Shown here: in pieces, positions 1 to 11,435 of the stretch
Position numbering within the stretch: the first letter of the stretch is position 1
Layout: the number at the start of each line of letters is the position of its first letter
Assembly: GCF_014633365.1 (NCBI RefSeq)
Contig: NC_068344.1
Location: 19,545,669 to 19,609,668 of the forward strand
DNA length: 64,000 bases
Direction of reading: 5' to 3'
Origin: Diospyros lotus
Lineage: Eukaryota; Streptophyta; Magnoliopsida; Ericales; Ebenaceae
The notes under the pieces: model-generated
What the model was told of the DNA's origin: nothing
Seen by the model: only the letters and a program-made list of their open reading frames with translations
The model's database searches: none
Position numbers and translations under genes: made by a program

Positions 1-959
1 GGGTCTGGGGTTCGTTGAATCCTCGTCGGGGGTTCCTCAAACCCCCATATCGCCGCTGATCAGGGGCAATGGGTCAGCCACTACCAGTGGCCAACCAATG
101 CGAGCACTGCCGTCACCCCTCCCACCGACGTGAGCAACGTTTGCCGTCTGTCGCCCCTTGCTGCGAATACTGTCCTCCATGTCCCTCCCTTTGCTGCTCG
201 TATTGCCTCATTCGGTCGCCCTCTCCACCGGCCACAGACGGCCATCACCCCCCCTCCCACCTTCTCTCGGACCGCCATTGCCTTTCTTGCCAGTCGCTCG
301 CAGAGCCTCGCCCCCACCTATTGTCCTCCCTCCCACCCCCTCTTCGCCGTCTCATTCCATAAAATATATATCTCTAATATTAATATTTAAGAATATATAT
401 TTTTTACTTTAGTCTAAAAAATATTTATGTGAGAATTGTTGTGCATCTTCTAATCATTCTCTTTCTTGTAAAGTTTACACAATTTCTCAATAAATACATT
501 CATTATTATTGTTGTGTTACAAAAATGGAATGGCAAATTCATTTTTCATTTATCTAATTTGAAACAAAAACTGTACACAAAAGTTTTAAAATGAACAATA
601 AAATCAAATGAGGGATGCTTAATTTATTTGTGATAACTAATTCCACAAATTTAATTAGAGGCATTTCTTGGAAGCCACCATTCCAGGCCACTCACACTTG
701 ACACTTGACAGGTCGCCCACCTACTTCCACCGCACTTTCTAAAAATTGCCACCGCTCAACCTATGACAGTGCATTTGCTACTGCATTTGAGAAATAGAGA
801 CAGAAGCGAATAACAATTGCATTATAATTTATTTGAGTTTTATTTGTAATTTAAAAGTGTGATAGAGATAAGCTGTACATACAAATCATATCATATCATT
901 GCGATAATTCTAATTATCTCACATTTGCTTATTAGTTTAGATTTTAAACCCTCAAAAAG
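1..959. other. Non-genic flank, no recognised feature
   Basis: Positions 60-350 are C/G-rich and give overlapping short open frames on both strands, with composition typical of random GC-rich DNA and no recognisable domain. The rest is AT-rich. I see no repeat boundary, RNA gene or promoter that I can support. Confidence 0.5.
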
Positions 960-1935
960 TAGGGGTCCATCTATGTATCTATTATTATATAGATACACAG
1001 CTGTGGTGGGTTCCAAGCGTTGATGGCAGCCATTGGCTTTAGCAGTAAATCTCCAAAAAAGTAAAATGTGTATCTTATTGCTTAACAGTGGCTTGCATGA
1101 CCCGAACTCGAAGCAAAGAGATATTGAGGGATTGAACAGTTGAAAGTGATACAGATGTAGAATGTAAAGAATAGCCCAACCCCAATGATATCGGTTGAAG
1201 TGAAACTAAATAAATACAATCACATGAAACCCTTGAGCCCATAGATTATCATACAACACTTGAAGGCATTAATTAATCATCCCCAATTTTCAATCCCAAC
1301 TCTCTACGTTGCTTTAAATCGCATCGAAGCTCGAAACCTTCAATCCACTGCACTTTGGCTTGCATTGGCCGAGCTCAACGCACCCTCAATCTCCTTCGCC
1401 TCTTCACTGGTCTCCAATTTCGAATCCTCTTCTTCCGCTTTCCCCTTGCTCATCGCCGAAACCTGACGGCACCGCTCCAATTCAAGCATGGTGGCGAAAT
1501 TGAATGACCCAAACCTGGGCGTGGATTCTGGCGTGCTGACGAAGTTGCTATCGAAGGTGAAGGAGAAGCTAGAATTGAGCGAGGATAGCCTGATTGCTTC
1601 CAATTGGTCGAGGGAGGCGGCAGACACAATGGTGGTAGCGACGGACACAATGGTGGCGGCGGCGGCTAGAGGCAACGGACAGTTTTGACTGGAGTCTAAG
1701 AAGGGTTAGAGAGGGGGATAGGTGGGTGGGTGGGAGGGAGAGAGAGAGAAAGAGAGATGGGGCTAAAGATGGGATGGGTGGGTGGGAGGGAGAGAGAGAG
1801 AGACTGAGATGGCTGCTGTGGGTGGGAAAACTTTTAATCCTAGCTATCAAATGCATCAGAAATGATCCCAGCCATCTAAATGTCTCTCTTTAGATACATT
1901 TTCAAAAACCATCCTGTTTTATTATATAGATGATT
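960..1935 (-). mobile_element. Helitron-like non-autonomous element (candidate)
   Basis: Read on the minus strand, the segment starts near 1930 with TCTATATAATAAAAC preceded by A, the style of plant Helitron 5' ends. A second, similar TCTATATAATA block lies near 993-978. Between them is a GC-richer part (1270-1690) with short open frames on both strands (for example 1488-1688 plus, 1340-1675 minus) that could be a captured gene fragment, but I do not recognise a protein. I did not find an unambiguous CTRR 3' end with its hairpin, so the limits are provisional. A simple AT-rich inverted repeat is the main alternative. Confidence 0.3.
1716..1804. repeat. GGGT/GA-rich low-complexity tandem repeat
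   Basis: Two similar units of GGTGGGTGGGAGGGAGAGAGAG-like sequence lie at about 1716-1755 and 1771-1804, separated by AGATGGG-type spacer. This is a microsatellite/minisatellite duplication next to the Helitron-like candidate. Confidence 0.7.
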
Positions 1936-1937
1936 TA

Positions 1938-4900
1938 TGTTTCTCATTTAGTTGTAGTTATTAAGGAGAAAATTGTTTTGATGTTATTCAAAACAATATA
2001 TATTGTTTGATTGATAATCGAGTAAGGCATTAAGCTTAATCGAGTATTTTTGAATGTCTCTTGAGTGAATGCTTTTGGCAATCAAGTGTTTATTACAAGC
2101 TTTCAGCTATATCAAAAGTAATCAATTGATCAAAGTGACAGCCAAGTGATTTATCTTGTAAATCGACTAAGAGTTGTGCATAATCAAATATATTCTTGTA
2201 TTAGTCGAGTATGATGATCCCAAGGTCGAATGTTCATGTTTATATGGCTTTAATCAAGTATTTTTCTGAGCAATCGAGTGTATGTTGATTGAATAGTGTG
2301 AAAAAGTCGAGTATTTTATGAAACTCTTGGTTAGTAGCAAGTAGTACTTGTAATATCCCCTCTCTCGGACAACCCAACACTCAGGGAACCCTGAAGAGAG
2401 AGAGAGAGAGAGAGAGTTAGATGGGAGGATAAGAACCTAACATTCACCTTATTACATGCATAAAGAGATATGCTAAGACAAACATCAAACCATACACATC
2501 ATTCATTCATTCACCACTTAAACCAAGCAAGGAGACTTTTAACATTTTTACAAAACATACATCCTAGGGTATTTTACATTCACTGCAAAGGGATGACAAT
2601 GACGCACTAGCCTCTCAAAGCACTCCCAAGATCATTCAATTGAGGGTACCCCGGGACACATAGCTAACTGACCGCCTTACTCAAACCCCTATCAGCTACC
2701 TCTTTGCCCTTACCTAGAATGGTAAATAATACAAATGTGAGTTGCAAGGCTCAACAAGTATAAAATACAAGAAGAACAGTATAGCTGAATTCAAGCATGA
2801 TCGATACATGGTGGGTGATGCTCATACCACAAAAGGCATCATATTTAAGATGTTCACCCACCCACCCAATGCAATATCATGCTATGCAACATACAAATAT
2901 AAGCCGATAACACATACATGGCCATCCGGCCCCTCATAACAAACAATAATACATACCGGCTTGTGGCTGAATGCCGCAACCAAAGAAACAGTGATATCTC
3001 TAGGGGCCAATGGTCCGATCTTAACTATTAGCTATAACCAAATAAATATATACTCTCGCCCATGGTTGTCACCAATGGATGTGCCCCCCAATCGTCATTG
3101 AAGGAGTGTAAAACGCCGGTCAGGCATAACATAAGCCCACCGGTTGTTGAGAGATATATATTGTGGAATCATCCGCATTACGCTTATTAACTTGCCATAC
3201 AATGCAACACTTTAGTGCCCACACAAATATGCACATGCAACAATTATAATTCGTGTTCCATGCTCACTCACGTATCATGTTATCATATGCTTACACAAAG
3301 TCATGCTCATGATGCACAAATACCATACTTTCCAAGTCATGCTATGCCAAGATTTAATAGTCTAAAAAAAATTAGAGACATTTTCATCGTGCCATCATGG
3401 CTAATTACTCCTTTAAATTTCATTAGGGACCTTGGGAGACATGAAAGTATGAAGATATTTACCTTAGAATTGATTTTGAATATTTTTGTGCATTTTTTTA
3501 TCAAACGAGTATTGATTTGGAATACTTTTGGAATACTTAAGGTACAGACGAGTCAAATTGAACTGCTACAGGGACCAAAAATGAAGCAGAGAACAAGGCT
3601 AGTAAGAGACCAATTCTTGCTAGTTTCTAACCCTAATAAAAAATCACCATTCCTTAGAAATTATGGGGGAATACCAACCCCACTTTGGCTCACAACAAAC
3701 ATGCACAAGAATTTAAAGCCATCAAATTCAAGAATCAACCAAAATAAAGCCAAAAATAATCTTTTTCCAAAACTTGCTTTTCTTCCCAAAACCATCACCA
3801 ATACTAAAACTCCATAATTTGAAACTCTCAAAAGCCTCCAATTTCTTACCTCAAGATCTCAAATTGGAAGATTTAACGACAACCCAATATTCCCCAAACT
3901 CATCCCCAAAAGAGGATTAAGTGCTCAATAAATGGAAAAAAAAGGGGGGGAGGGGGGAACTTGCCTTGAATGACTCTTGGATTATTTCTTGATGGACTTG
4001 AAGCCTCTAGGAAGATGGAATCAAGCTTGGTGATTGAAGGGAAAAGGTTGAGTTTGAGAAAGAGCAAATCCACGAGAGCTTCCGTCAAAATGGCTGTCTT
4101 TTTGTCTTAAAATTTCAGATTTTATGTTTATATATTTACCATTAAATTTTTCTTAATTGCTCCACCACTAATTTTGCTCTTAACTCAAGATTATAAGTGT
4201 TTTACACCTTAAATATGCCCCATTTCCAACTATTTTCCATTCCCAATCTTCACTCTTAAGGCTTCAAGAAAGTCTTCTCCCTTAATTCTTAAGTCTTGAC
4301 TTTGGCTTCATCAACTTCATGCTTCTAAAAGCTCTCTTCAATAGCCTTCATGTGCCATCCAAGAATTCACTTCTTTAATCTCCCAAGTTCCATTTTGACT
4401 TTTCAACATCCACTTGGACTCTTGACTTCCATTCTTCCACTTCACCATTTGACTTAGAATTTTTAACATCTCAACAATACACAACATTTGAATTTTCTTC
4501 AATAACCAAACTAACACAAATTTCACTAACACCCATATTACTTAAATAATCTACATAATTTATTGGAAATAACTAGATAAGAAATCTTTATACCCGGCCT
4601 TTCTAATATCGCGATGTTGACTCCCCGAGCGTACCGTCACATACTCTCAATCATAGGTAGTAAATAACTTAAGCTATTTAAGCTAAATAATCACATAATT
4701 AGAATACCCAAAACGAGGCGTTATAGTGCTTGTTTACTTATGTATTTGATGAGCTTACTCAAATATCTGAAGAGTTATAGAGTGCTATCAAAATATACTC
4801 GAGTACGAAGCTTATATAATCGAGTATAGAATTTCAATAGTCGAGTGAGAGTTTGAGTTAGTAGAATGAATGGCTGCTGAACTCAAATTTTATAACTGTT

Positions 4901-5616
4901 AGACTAGTTGTTGCATGTGCTTTGAAGGCATAGATTGGACCATTTAGGCTTTGAAAAGGCTCCAAATATTCCATAAATAATTGTGTATGATATTTAAATA
5001 TTCTAATTATTATTTTATAAAAAAATGAAGTTGTCATTGCAGATTGCACATTCTTTTGACTATAGCTATAAAAAGAGATGAAGTTTAAGATCGGCTTAGG
5101 TTATAGTTGAGCTTGGAAAAGCTAAGTGGGTTGATAAATTCTTGGTGAGAAATCAAGGAAGTGGAATAGGCTGATTGGGCCGAACCATTATGAAACTTGT
5201 AGTGTGCTACATTCTTTCGTTTCTTCATTTTATTTCAGCAAGATAAATTCTAGTTTCCAGCATTCTTAGTTTGCATTTTTAGCATCATAACTTAATCTTG
5301 CAAAGTTTATTTTATTCAAACAATATTTGCATTATTTTCATTCCTTCATTTTATTTCAACACTGTCAATCTTCTTTCAATAAAAGTTTATTTTCAAAAAA
5401 GGTTGAGATCATTTTTCTAACTTCATCAAAAGCTTTCTAAATCTTAAAAATGATAAGTTTTATTATACTAACTTTATCTTAGTCTTATCTCACATATTTT
5501 TCTGTAAAGGATATACTCAAAGCTTTAGTTTGAAAAATTCAAATTGTTTTCTTAAAGTCTTTTATTCAAGAAAAATTCTTTAAAACCCAATTCACCCCCC
5601 TCTTGGGTGTCTATCA
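1938..5616 (+). mobile_element. Ty1/copia-type LTR fragment with TCGAGT motifs, split by a solo LTR
   Basis: The two halves, 1938-2348 and 4726-5616, look like one LTR. The left half has the same opening pattern as the SIRE-like LTR at 18845 (a GTTTTGATGTT...CAAAACA stretch). The right half ends in the AATTCACCCCCCTCTTGGGTG block usual for the U5 end of this copia group. Many degenerate copies of ATCGAGTA are spread over 2017-2310 and 4795-4870. There is no PBS, gag or partner LTR, so it is a solo or truncated LTR. The outer limits are approximate. Confidence 0.5.
2349..4725 (-). mobile_element. Gypsy (Del/Tekay-type) solo LTR
   Basis: The plus strand starts TGTAATATCCCC and ends GAGGCGTTATA, so read on the minus strand it opens TATAACGCC (from TGTAACGCC) and closes GGGATATTACA, the imperfect inverted ends of many plant gypsy LTRs. 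Flanks are GTACT (2344-2348) and GTGCT (4726-4730), a 5-bp target duplication with one mismatch. The copia LTR resumes on both sides. Near 2730 the minus strand has a TTGTTGAGCCTTGCAACTCAC block like the one before the splice/U5 part of Tekay-type LTRs. It holds no internal region. The 200-codon plus frame at 3215-3817 has no recognisable domain and is probably chance. Confidence 0.65.
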
Positions 5617-5636
5617 ATTCTTTCATTGGTGATGAT

Positions 5637-6586
5637 CCAAGAGTTCTTGAGAAGCTCCTAGCAGCAGTTCAAGACAATATAGGTGGCAGTGAAGTCTCAC
5701 TTCAAGTGAATCTATTACAGTTGACGATTACCGTGTACTATAATCCTTTTGTCACTTAACATCTTGATTGAGCGAGAGCTATGGTACGATAAACTTACAA
5801 ACTTAGTAACTATGTATCAAATCTTATTAGTGTGACTAGATGACACTTTAAGAAACACATTTCCTGATATTCAATCTTCCTTGGCCAGGGACTGTCACAT
5901 CACACTAATAGTAGACCACATAAGACGTTCATTTCATCAATAACAATAAGGGTGCCAGATCATATCCCTAACACCTGTCTTCATATACCAGTAATATGGA
6001 ACCACATAGATAAACCTCTCCACTTTGCAATTGGATGGTTCGGTCCATTAGCAAATCTTGCACACCAATACATAAAATAACTGTGTCAGTTCAAGTCTAA
6101 GGATCAACTACACTATCATAACTTAGACGACATAACCATTATCCATAAAATGCCATGTGGTTAGTCATCAACGTCGCATTTAGTGTGTTGTACTCCAACA
6201 ACCCCTCACGAGTTTACAAGAGATATCCCCATGTCGTATGGCATGCGACACACCATCTCTTACCATTAGTAACTCATACTGATCAAGGGTAGTAAACTAT
6301 GTGCTAGTCTATACTCGTCTAACCAAAGTCCTCATCTGATTAATCTAAGGACTAGGAATCATTTAAGAAATCTTATTACCAAATAATCTTGCCACATAGT
6401 CTTAACAACTTAAGAATAAGATTCTCAATACAGGAGATCTAAGGACTCATTGATATAATAACTAGAGAGTTTATAAATGAAAATAAACTTTTCATTTCTT
6501 GATATATACAAAGATACAACAAAAATATTTATTACAAGCCCATTAGACATCATCCAAATCCAGCATTAGGGTATACTACACTAACA
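5637..6586 (-). mobile_element. Copia-type LTR-like block (solo LTR candidate)
   Basis: On the minus strand it starts TGTTAGTGTAGTATACCC and continues with AT-rich, LTR-like sequence. ATGAT occurs directly right of 6586 and at about 5632-5636, which could be the target duplication, but the block would then end in GG rather than CA. The left limit is therefore uncertain. The stretch 5617-5705 has a short open plus frame that I cannot assign. Confidence 0.35.
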
Positions 6587-6838
6587 ATGATATCCTTGAA
6601 CTTTTATGAGATCTAAAAAGAATTTGGAAAATTATTTAACAGAAGGATTAAATAAGAAGATGGTTGTTGAATCATCAAAGGGAATGGGATTGAAGCCCAT
6701 AAATTAGTCATCGCAATGAACACCCAACCACTTTGATTGGAGATGTGGTTCAATGGGAATAAAACGAAGCTGAAAGATGATTGGGTTGAACACTGGATTA
6801 TATATATATATTGTTTGACGGATTTCCCTAATTCCATT
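6587..6838 (+). pseudogene. C-terminal end of a plus-strand copia RNase H and start of its 3' UTR
   Basis: The plus frame at about 6605-6690 gives residues like NYLTEGLNKKMVVESS followed by KGMGLKPI and a stop, the conserved C-terminus of a group of plant copia RNase H domains (usually LTKGL...SSRGMGLKP). Everything upstream of this domain is missing. After the stop comes the non-coding 3' part, which is cut at 6838 by the minus-strand copia and continues at 29086. This is therefore the oldest layer of the nest: an inactive plus-strand copia represented only by its 3' end. Confidence 0.6.
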
Positions 6839-7097
6839 TGTTGGGGAAAAAAAAGGAAAACTATTGTTGGAATAAAAGTCAAGTAAAGACTTAAAAATGT
6901 TGTTCCCGTTGAATTTTGCAGCAAGTCTATTTATAGGCATACAAGAAGACAAATACTTTCTCCACATAGTGAAGATAAGGGACACCTCATGTTAAGAAAT
7001 AGGAACTACTAGGATAACAAATAGACCAAGTCAAATAACAGTTTCCTAACTACAAGCTAACATAATGACTCTAATAGATTTGACTTATTCTTTAACA
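6839..7097 (-). repeat. 3' LTR of the minus-strand copia
   Basis: It starts TGTTAAAGAATAAG on the minus strand directly after a purine tract (AAGAAGGAG, the PPT) and ends CCCCAACA. It is 259 bp and closely matches 28824-29080. The left flank CCATT equals the right flank of the other LTR. Confidence 0.9.
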
Positions 7098-7670
7098 CTC
7101 CTTCTTAAGTCAAAATCACATACTCCTAGATATGATCTGAAGTAGACAAATTTCTCCCTTGACAGTGCTTTCGTGAAAAGATCTACCAACTGATCATTTG
7201 TTCTAGAGTGCTCCATCTTAATTACACCTTTTGCAACTAAGTCATGGATGAAATAGAAACGGGTATCAATATGTTTTGTTCTCCTATGAAATGTTGGATT
7301 TTTTGTCATAGCAATTGATGACTTATTATCACAAAATAGTGTAGTTGTTTTTTCTTGAACTTGATCAAGATCTGTAAGAATTCTTTTAATCCAAACTACT
7401 TGACATGCTATTGAAGTTGTTGCCACATACTCAGTTTCCAATGTAGACAATGTTGTTGTAGCTTGTTTCTTTGAACTCCACGTGATGGCACCTAATCCAA
7501 GAGAGAAAACATTTGCTGAAATGCTCCTTATATCATCTAATGAACTTACTCAATCACTGTCCGTGAGTCCATATAATCTGAAATCAACAACATGTGAATA
7601 CCATATCCCATACTTAATGGTTCTAGCAATGTAATGCATAACCCTTTTTGCTGCTCCAAAATGATGCTTT
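7098..7670 (-). pseudogene. Copia RNase H domain (3' end of pol)
   Basis: The minus frame 7450-7085 gives STLETEYVATTS, then VVWIKRILTDL, FCDNKSSIAMTKNP, FHRRTKHIDTRFYF and LVDLFTKAL, the typical C-terminal half of plant copia RNase H (ribonuclease activity removing RNA from the RNA:DNA hybrid during reverse transcription). Upstream, 7455-7670 continues with a TDSD-like motif and LGLGAITWSSKKQ in a stop-containing frame. The domain is severed from RT by the gypsy inserted at 7676. The last codons run into the PPT and LTR. Confidence 0.85.
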
Positions 7671-7675
7671 GTAGG

Positions 7676-9059
7676 TGTTGTGGGGTGCCTTATAATTTTT
7701 TAAAATTTTCTAAGTCTTAGAAGCATTCTTGAAGCATCTTCTCCCCCAGAGAGTCTCTGAGGCGGTAGCCTCCCGACCCTAATGGGTTTTCGGGATTGGC
7801 CCACATCATTTTTTACTAAAGTCCTTAGATGGCTTTTGAGGTCTCTTGGACCAAGACATCCGATGGCTTGAATCGCTTTTTGAGCCACCCGAAGATAGCC
7901 ATTTTGCCTATAAATAGGTGGCTCCTTAATGAAATCAGGATCTTTTGGACCCCAAACTAGAGCTGGCAATTTTGGACACGACCCGATTACACGACACGAC
8001 ACGACACGGAGTTAAGCAGGTTAGGGTTGGGGTTAATCGGGTTTGGGTCATAAACGGGTCAACCCGTTTATGACATGATTATTTTTGTGTCTTAGGCGGG
8101 TCAACCCATCTAACCCGTTTAGACACGAAATGACACGTTTAATTAAATGTGTTAACAGGTTGACCCGAACACGTTAACACGATTATATACGAAATGACAC
8201 ATTTAATTAAAAGGGTTAGTGGGTTGATTTAAACACGTTAACACGATTATACACGAAATAACACATTTAAAACTAAATAACACGTTTAACAGGTGACACA
8301 ACACTACCCATTTAAATTAAACGGGTTAAACAGGTGACACGACACGACATGACACGTTTAGTTAAACGGGTTAAACGGGTCGTGTCATGTTACACGTTTA
8401 ATAAACGTGTCGTGTTCTAGTTTAAGGAATTTGACACAATTATTAAACGGGTCGTGATAGGGTTAGCCTGACACGTGTTATATGTGTGTCTCGACACGAC
8501 ACGATTACGACCCGCCAACACGAATTGCTACCCCTACCCCAAACCCAACCTTTTGCCACTTTGTGTTCTCATACCTATGTCAAGCCATTGAGCTAACACA
8601 TTCTCACTCTAAACCTTATATGGGAACAATCATATAACTTTCGAACCCTTTCGGGGCATGAAATCATGGATTCAAACATATACATTGGACATACTCTCAA
8701 TTCCAGTCTAACTGAGGCATCAGAGGGCCCTTGTGGGGGACTCTCCCACGTGGCTTTTTGACTATTTTTGTGCTCGCAAGCAAAGTCTCATCTTTCTTTC
8801 CAGATGACCAGAAGGTCAACCTCTCGAAGACCTCTTTGAGGCCTTTCACTGCTTGTCCCCTGAAAACCTTTTAGGGCATCTCGCCTTGAAGGCCTGGAGA
8901 CCCTTCCGGGATCGTGCCCCCATCAAACTCCAGCTCTGACCTGATCTAGATTCATTTTGGCCTCGCTAGTGATACCCTGGACCCTTGGCTGTGATGAAAA
9001 ACTATGTTCTGGCTTACCCCAAGACAAATAAATTTAATTGTTGTAGTTAGGTAACAACA
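7676..9059 (+). repeat. 5' LTR of the Tat-type element
   Basis: It starts TGTTGTGGGGTGCC and ends GTAACAACA. Excluding the MITE at 7958-8536 and one target copy it is about 0.8 kb and aligns along its length with 18217-18844 plus 25193-25437. The LTR pair has diverged clearly (many transitions), so the insertion is not recent. Confidence 0.85.
7958..8536. mobile_element. hAT-type MITE rich in CACGACACG/AACGGGTTAA
   Basis: Imperfect terminal inverted repeats TAGAGCTGGCAATT and AATTGCTACCCCTA (14 bp, about 3 mismatches) enclose repeats such as ACACGACACG and AACCCGTTTA in both orientations. Exact 8-bp target duplications CCCCAAAC flank it at 7950-7957 and 8537-8544, the size made by hAT transposases. 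The partner LTR (near 18590) has the uninterrupted site, so the MITE arrived after the gypsy. It encodes nothing. Confidence 0.85.
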
Positions 9060-9062
9060 ATT

Positions 9063-9078
9063 TGGTACCATCTGTGGG
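9063..9078 (+). promoter_or_regulatory. Primer binding site of the Tat-type element
   Basis: TGGTACCATCTGTGGG lies 4 bp after the LTR end at 9059. It resembles the plant Tat/Ogre PBS ending in CTGTGGG, which fixes the element on the plus strand. Confidence 0.7.
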
Positions 9079-11435
9079 AAACGAACAAAAATTCATCCCT
9101 TAGCTGCCACCATAAGGATCAGTTGAGCGAAGATGTTGTACTCCCATTTCATCTTGTAATGGCTCCCCATGAGCCACACTCCAAATCCGTCGAGGAGAAG
9201 GCATTGGGGAGCTTTTTGCGAGGCTTTTTTCCTGCTATTGTAAGCCTTCTAAGGATTTTCTCTCGCTATTGTGTTGGCCCTTGGTAGAAAAGCACACCTA
9301 CCCACCCCGTGTCTCTGATCCCTCAATTGTGTTATTCCCAAGACAGAGACACAGGCAAGGTAAGTGGGAAGTGGGGATGAGCCCCTTTGAGGATATCTGA
9401 TTACCAAGCTCGAGAGCCTGTTGATCCCCGAGCTTGAACTTAATGATAAGGCCATATCTTCCTTACTGACCCCCACAAGAAGAGCTTCCTCCGAAGTTTG
9501 GAATTATGAAGGCCTTTCTCACGGGGCAAGACCTGTTGGGATGTGTTTACAAGAGGGTTCTATGAACCTAGCGGGTAGCCCATTTGGCATGTCAGTTCCC
9601 TAGATATGCACTAGAGGAGGTGACTGCCCAAACTCCCAACTTCCTAGGATATTTTTTTCAAGTTCGGGGAGACTCCAGCACCAAGGGGTAGACAGGAATT
9701 GGTAAAGCTGCACAAAGTTCCTATAAGAGGATATTGATCATCAGCGTCTTCTGAAGCTACCCTGTAGAAGTTGATATGGAAATCTAAGAAGACAACTCTA
9801 TGGTGGTCTTTTTCTGCTACCACTCCTAGACTCCCTTTTGCCAAAAGTTCCACCCTGTCTCATCTAAGTTAGGCGAAGACAGACTGAAAAGGCCATAAGA
9901 TCCTTGAAGAGCTTGTGATTGCCCATCATAAAGGCCAAGTGACCCCAAGATTGAAAAGGGAATCTATCAAGTCTTGAGCAAGGGTAGCCGAAAGAAGATA
10001 TTACTAACTCACTCATTGTAAACTGTGGATGTAGGTGCCTATACCGAATTGCGTAGACAAAATGCCCTTGTAATACCCAAAAAAGATATAAGGTTACTCA
10101 CATATGTGTATCCTCTATTATGCAGCATTTTAAAAAAAGTCTAGGAACCATAATGGGGAGCTGAGGGGATGGAAACCCTTAGGCTTGACCCAATGTACGC
10201 CTCTTGTAAATTTCAAGTTTAGAGTTAGACAAAAGTGAATAAACAAAGTGTTTGAGCAAAGAAATGCTTATATCATCACAATTTGTCAGAAACAGGGCCA
10301 GATTATCTTTAACATGGAAGTGCACTCTCACCGAATTGCTTCAACAAAACTCCATAATCATGAAAGTAGGCATTCTCCTAGAATCGCTTCGACAAAACTC
10401 CATAATTACAGAAGTAGGCATCCGCTTCAATAAAATACTGATATCATAGATGTAAGTGGTTTAGGAAAATTCCTATTAAACCGTATCACCAAAATAGAGC
10501 GCCTCTTGGTGCGCTCCGTGCCATTAAGGCCCTTATCCTCTCCACCCGATATTCTTTCTTAAGGGCCCTACATTCTTGCATTCTTATGGACAGTCCTATA
10601 GTCTTTGGAGGCAAAGTGTAGGGTCGTACCCTTTCATGACTGCTCCATTAGCCCAGTGCATTGATGCACCCATTGGTGGAAGCAACAAAGTTGTAAGAAA
10701 TTTATCTTTCCATTGTGTAGGTCCACTAGTACTTACCCCTTTCACTGCTCTAAGGCGCCTAGGACCATGCACCGCTTCTCACGGCCAGACCTTTCCACAA
10801 AGGGACTTTATGGGTTGGTGTCCTCATTCTCGATTAGCCCCAGGGCACAATGGCAACCTCTCGACTATGAATAAGACCGGTAGGTAAAAGGCAGCTGAGG
10901 GACTCGGACATGTGTCTCACCCCTAGTTGCAAGTGATGGCATTAGTACTCCTGAATGATGTGAGATATGGGTTGCACGCCTTACTTTGGGCCTTCTAATA
11001 CTTAAATACATCTCGGGGCCAATTATTTCTCATCGCCTTAACAGGTATATTATTACCACTCAAAATATTTCACTATCTCTTTTGTCATTTATTCATAAAC
11101 ATGTAACTATTTCACCCTCTGTAAGTTGGAAAATAGCAACACTCCCATTGGGGAAGCTGGATTCTCTTTACATATGTATACAGGAGCATAGGTACCTGGA
11201 CCTCGCTCCACGGAGGAATATGCCCATGATAGTAACAATTAAATTACTACCCTATCTTTTCTTACTTATCTCATGTCTCATCCATTCGCATAATTCATAT
11301 GCACAACGAGACTTTCGATCAATCACATGAAACTTATATCACAAAAAAGAAGAATGCTCATTGTATTCATATTTGTGTAATTCCCAAAAATGCAATAGAA
11401 GTAATGAGCCAAAAAAGATGGCAGCCAGTCCCATC
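9079..11435 (+). other. 5' internal region of the Tat-type element, no intact gene
   Basis: This is where leader and gag would be expected. Only short frames with stops occur and none matches a gag, protease or polymerase motif that I can recognise. A 48-bp tandem duplication lies at 10331-10426. Confidence 0.5.
10331..10426. repeat. 48-bp tandem duplication (2 units)
   Basis: Two units containing ACAAAACTCCATAAT and AAGTAGGCATNC are offset by 48 bp (10345 and 10393) with a few mismatches. Confidence 0.75.

Noticed and set aside
69..412. Overlapping proline-, cysteine- and serine-rich ORFs
   Set aside because: Several frames on both strands are open together, as expected from GC-rich sequence; no domain is seen.
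3215..3817. 200-codon plus-strand ORF
   Set aside because: It lies inside a minus-strand solo LTR with target duplications, has no recognisable domain, and its composition is that of AT-rich LTR DNA.
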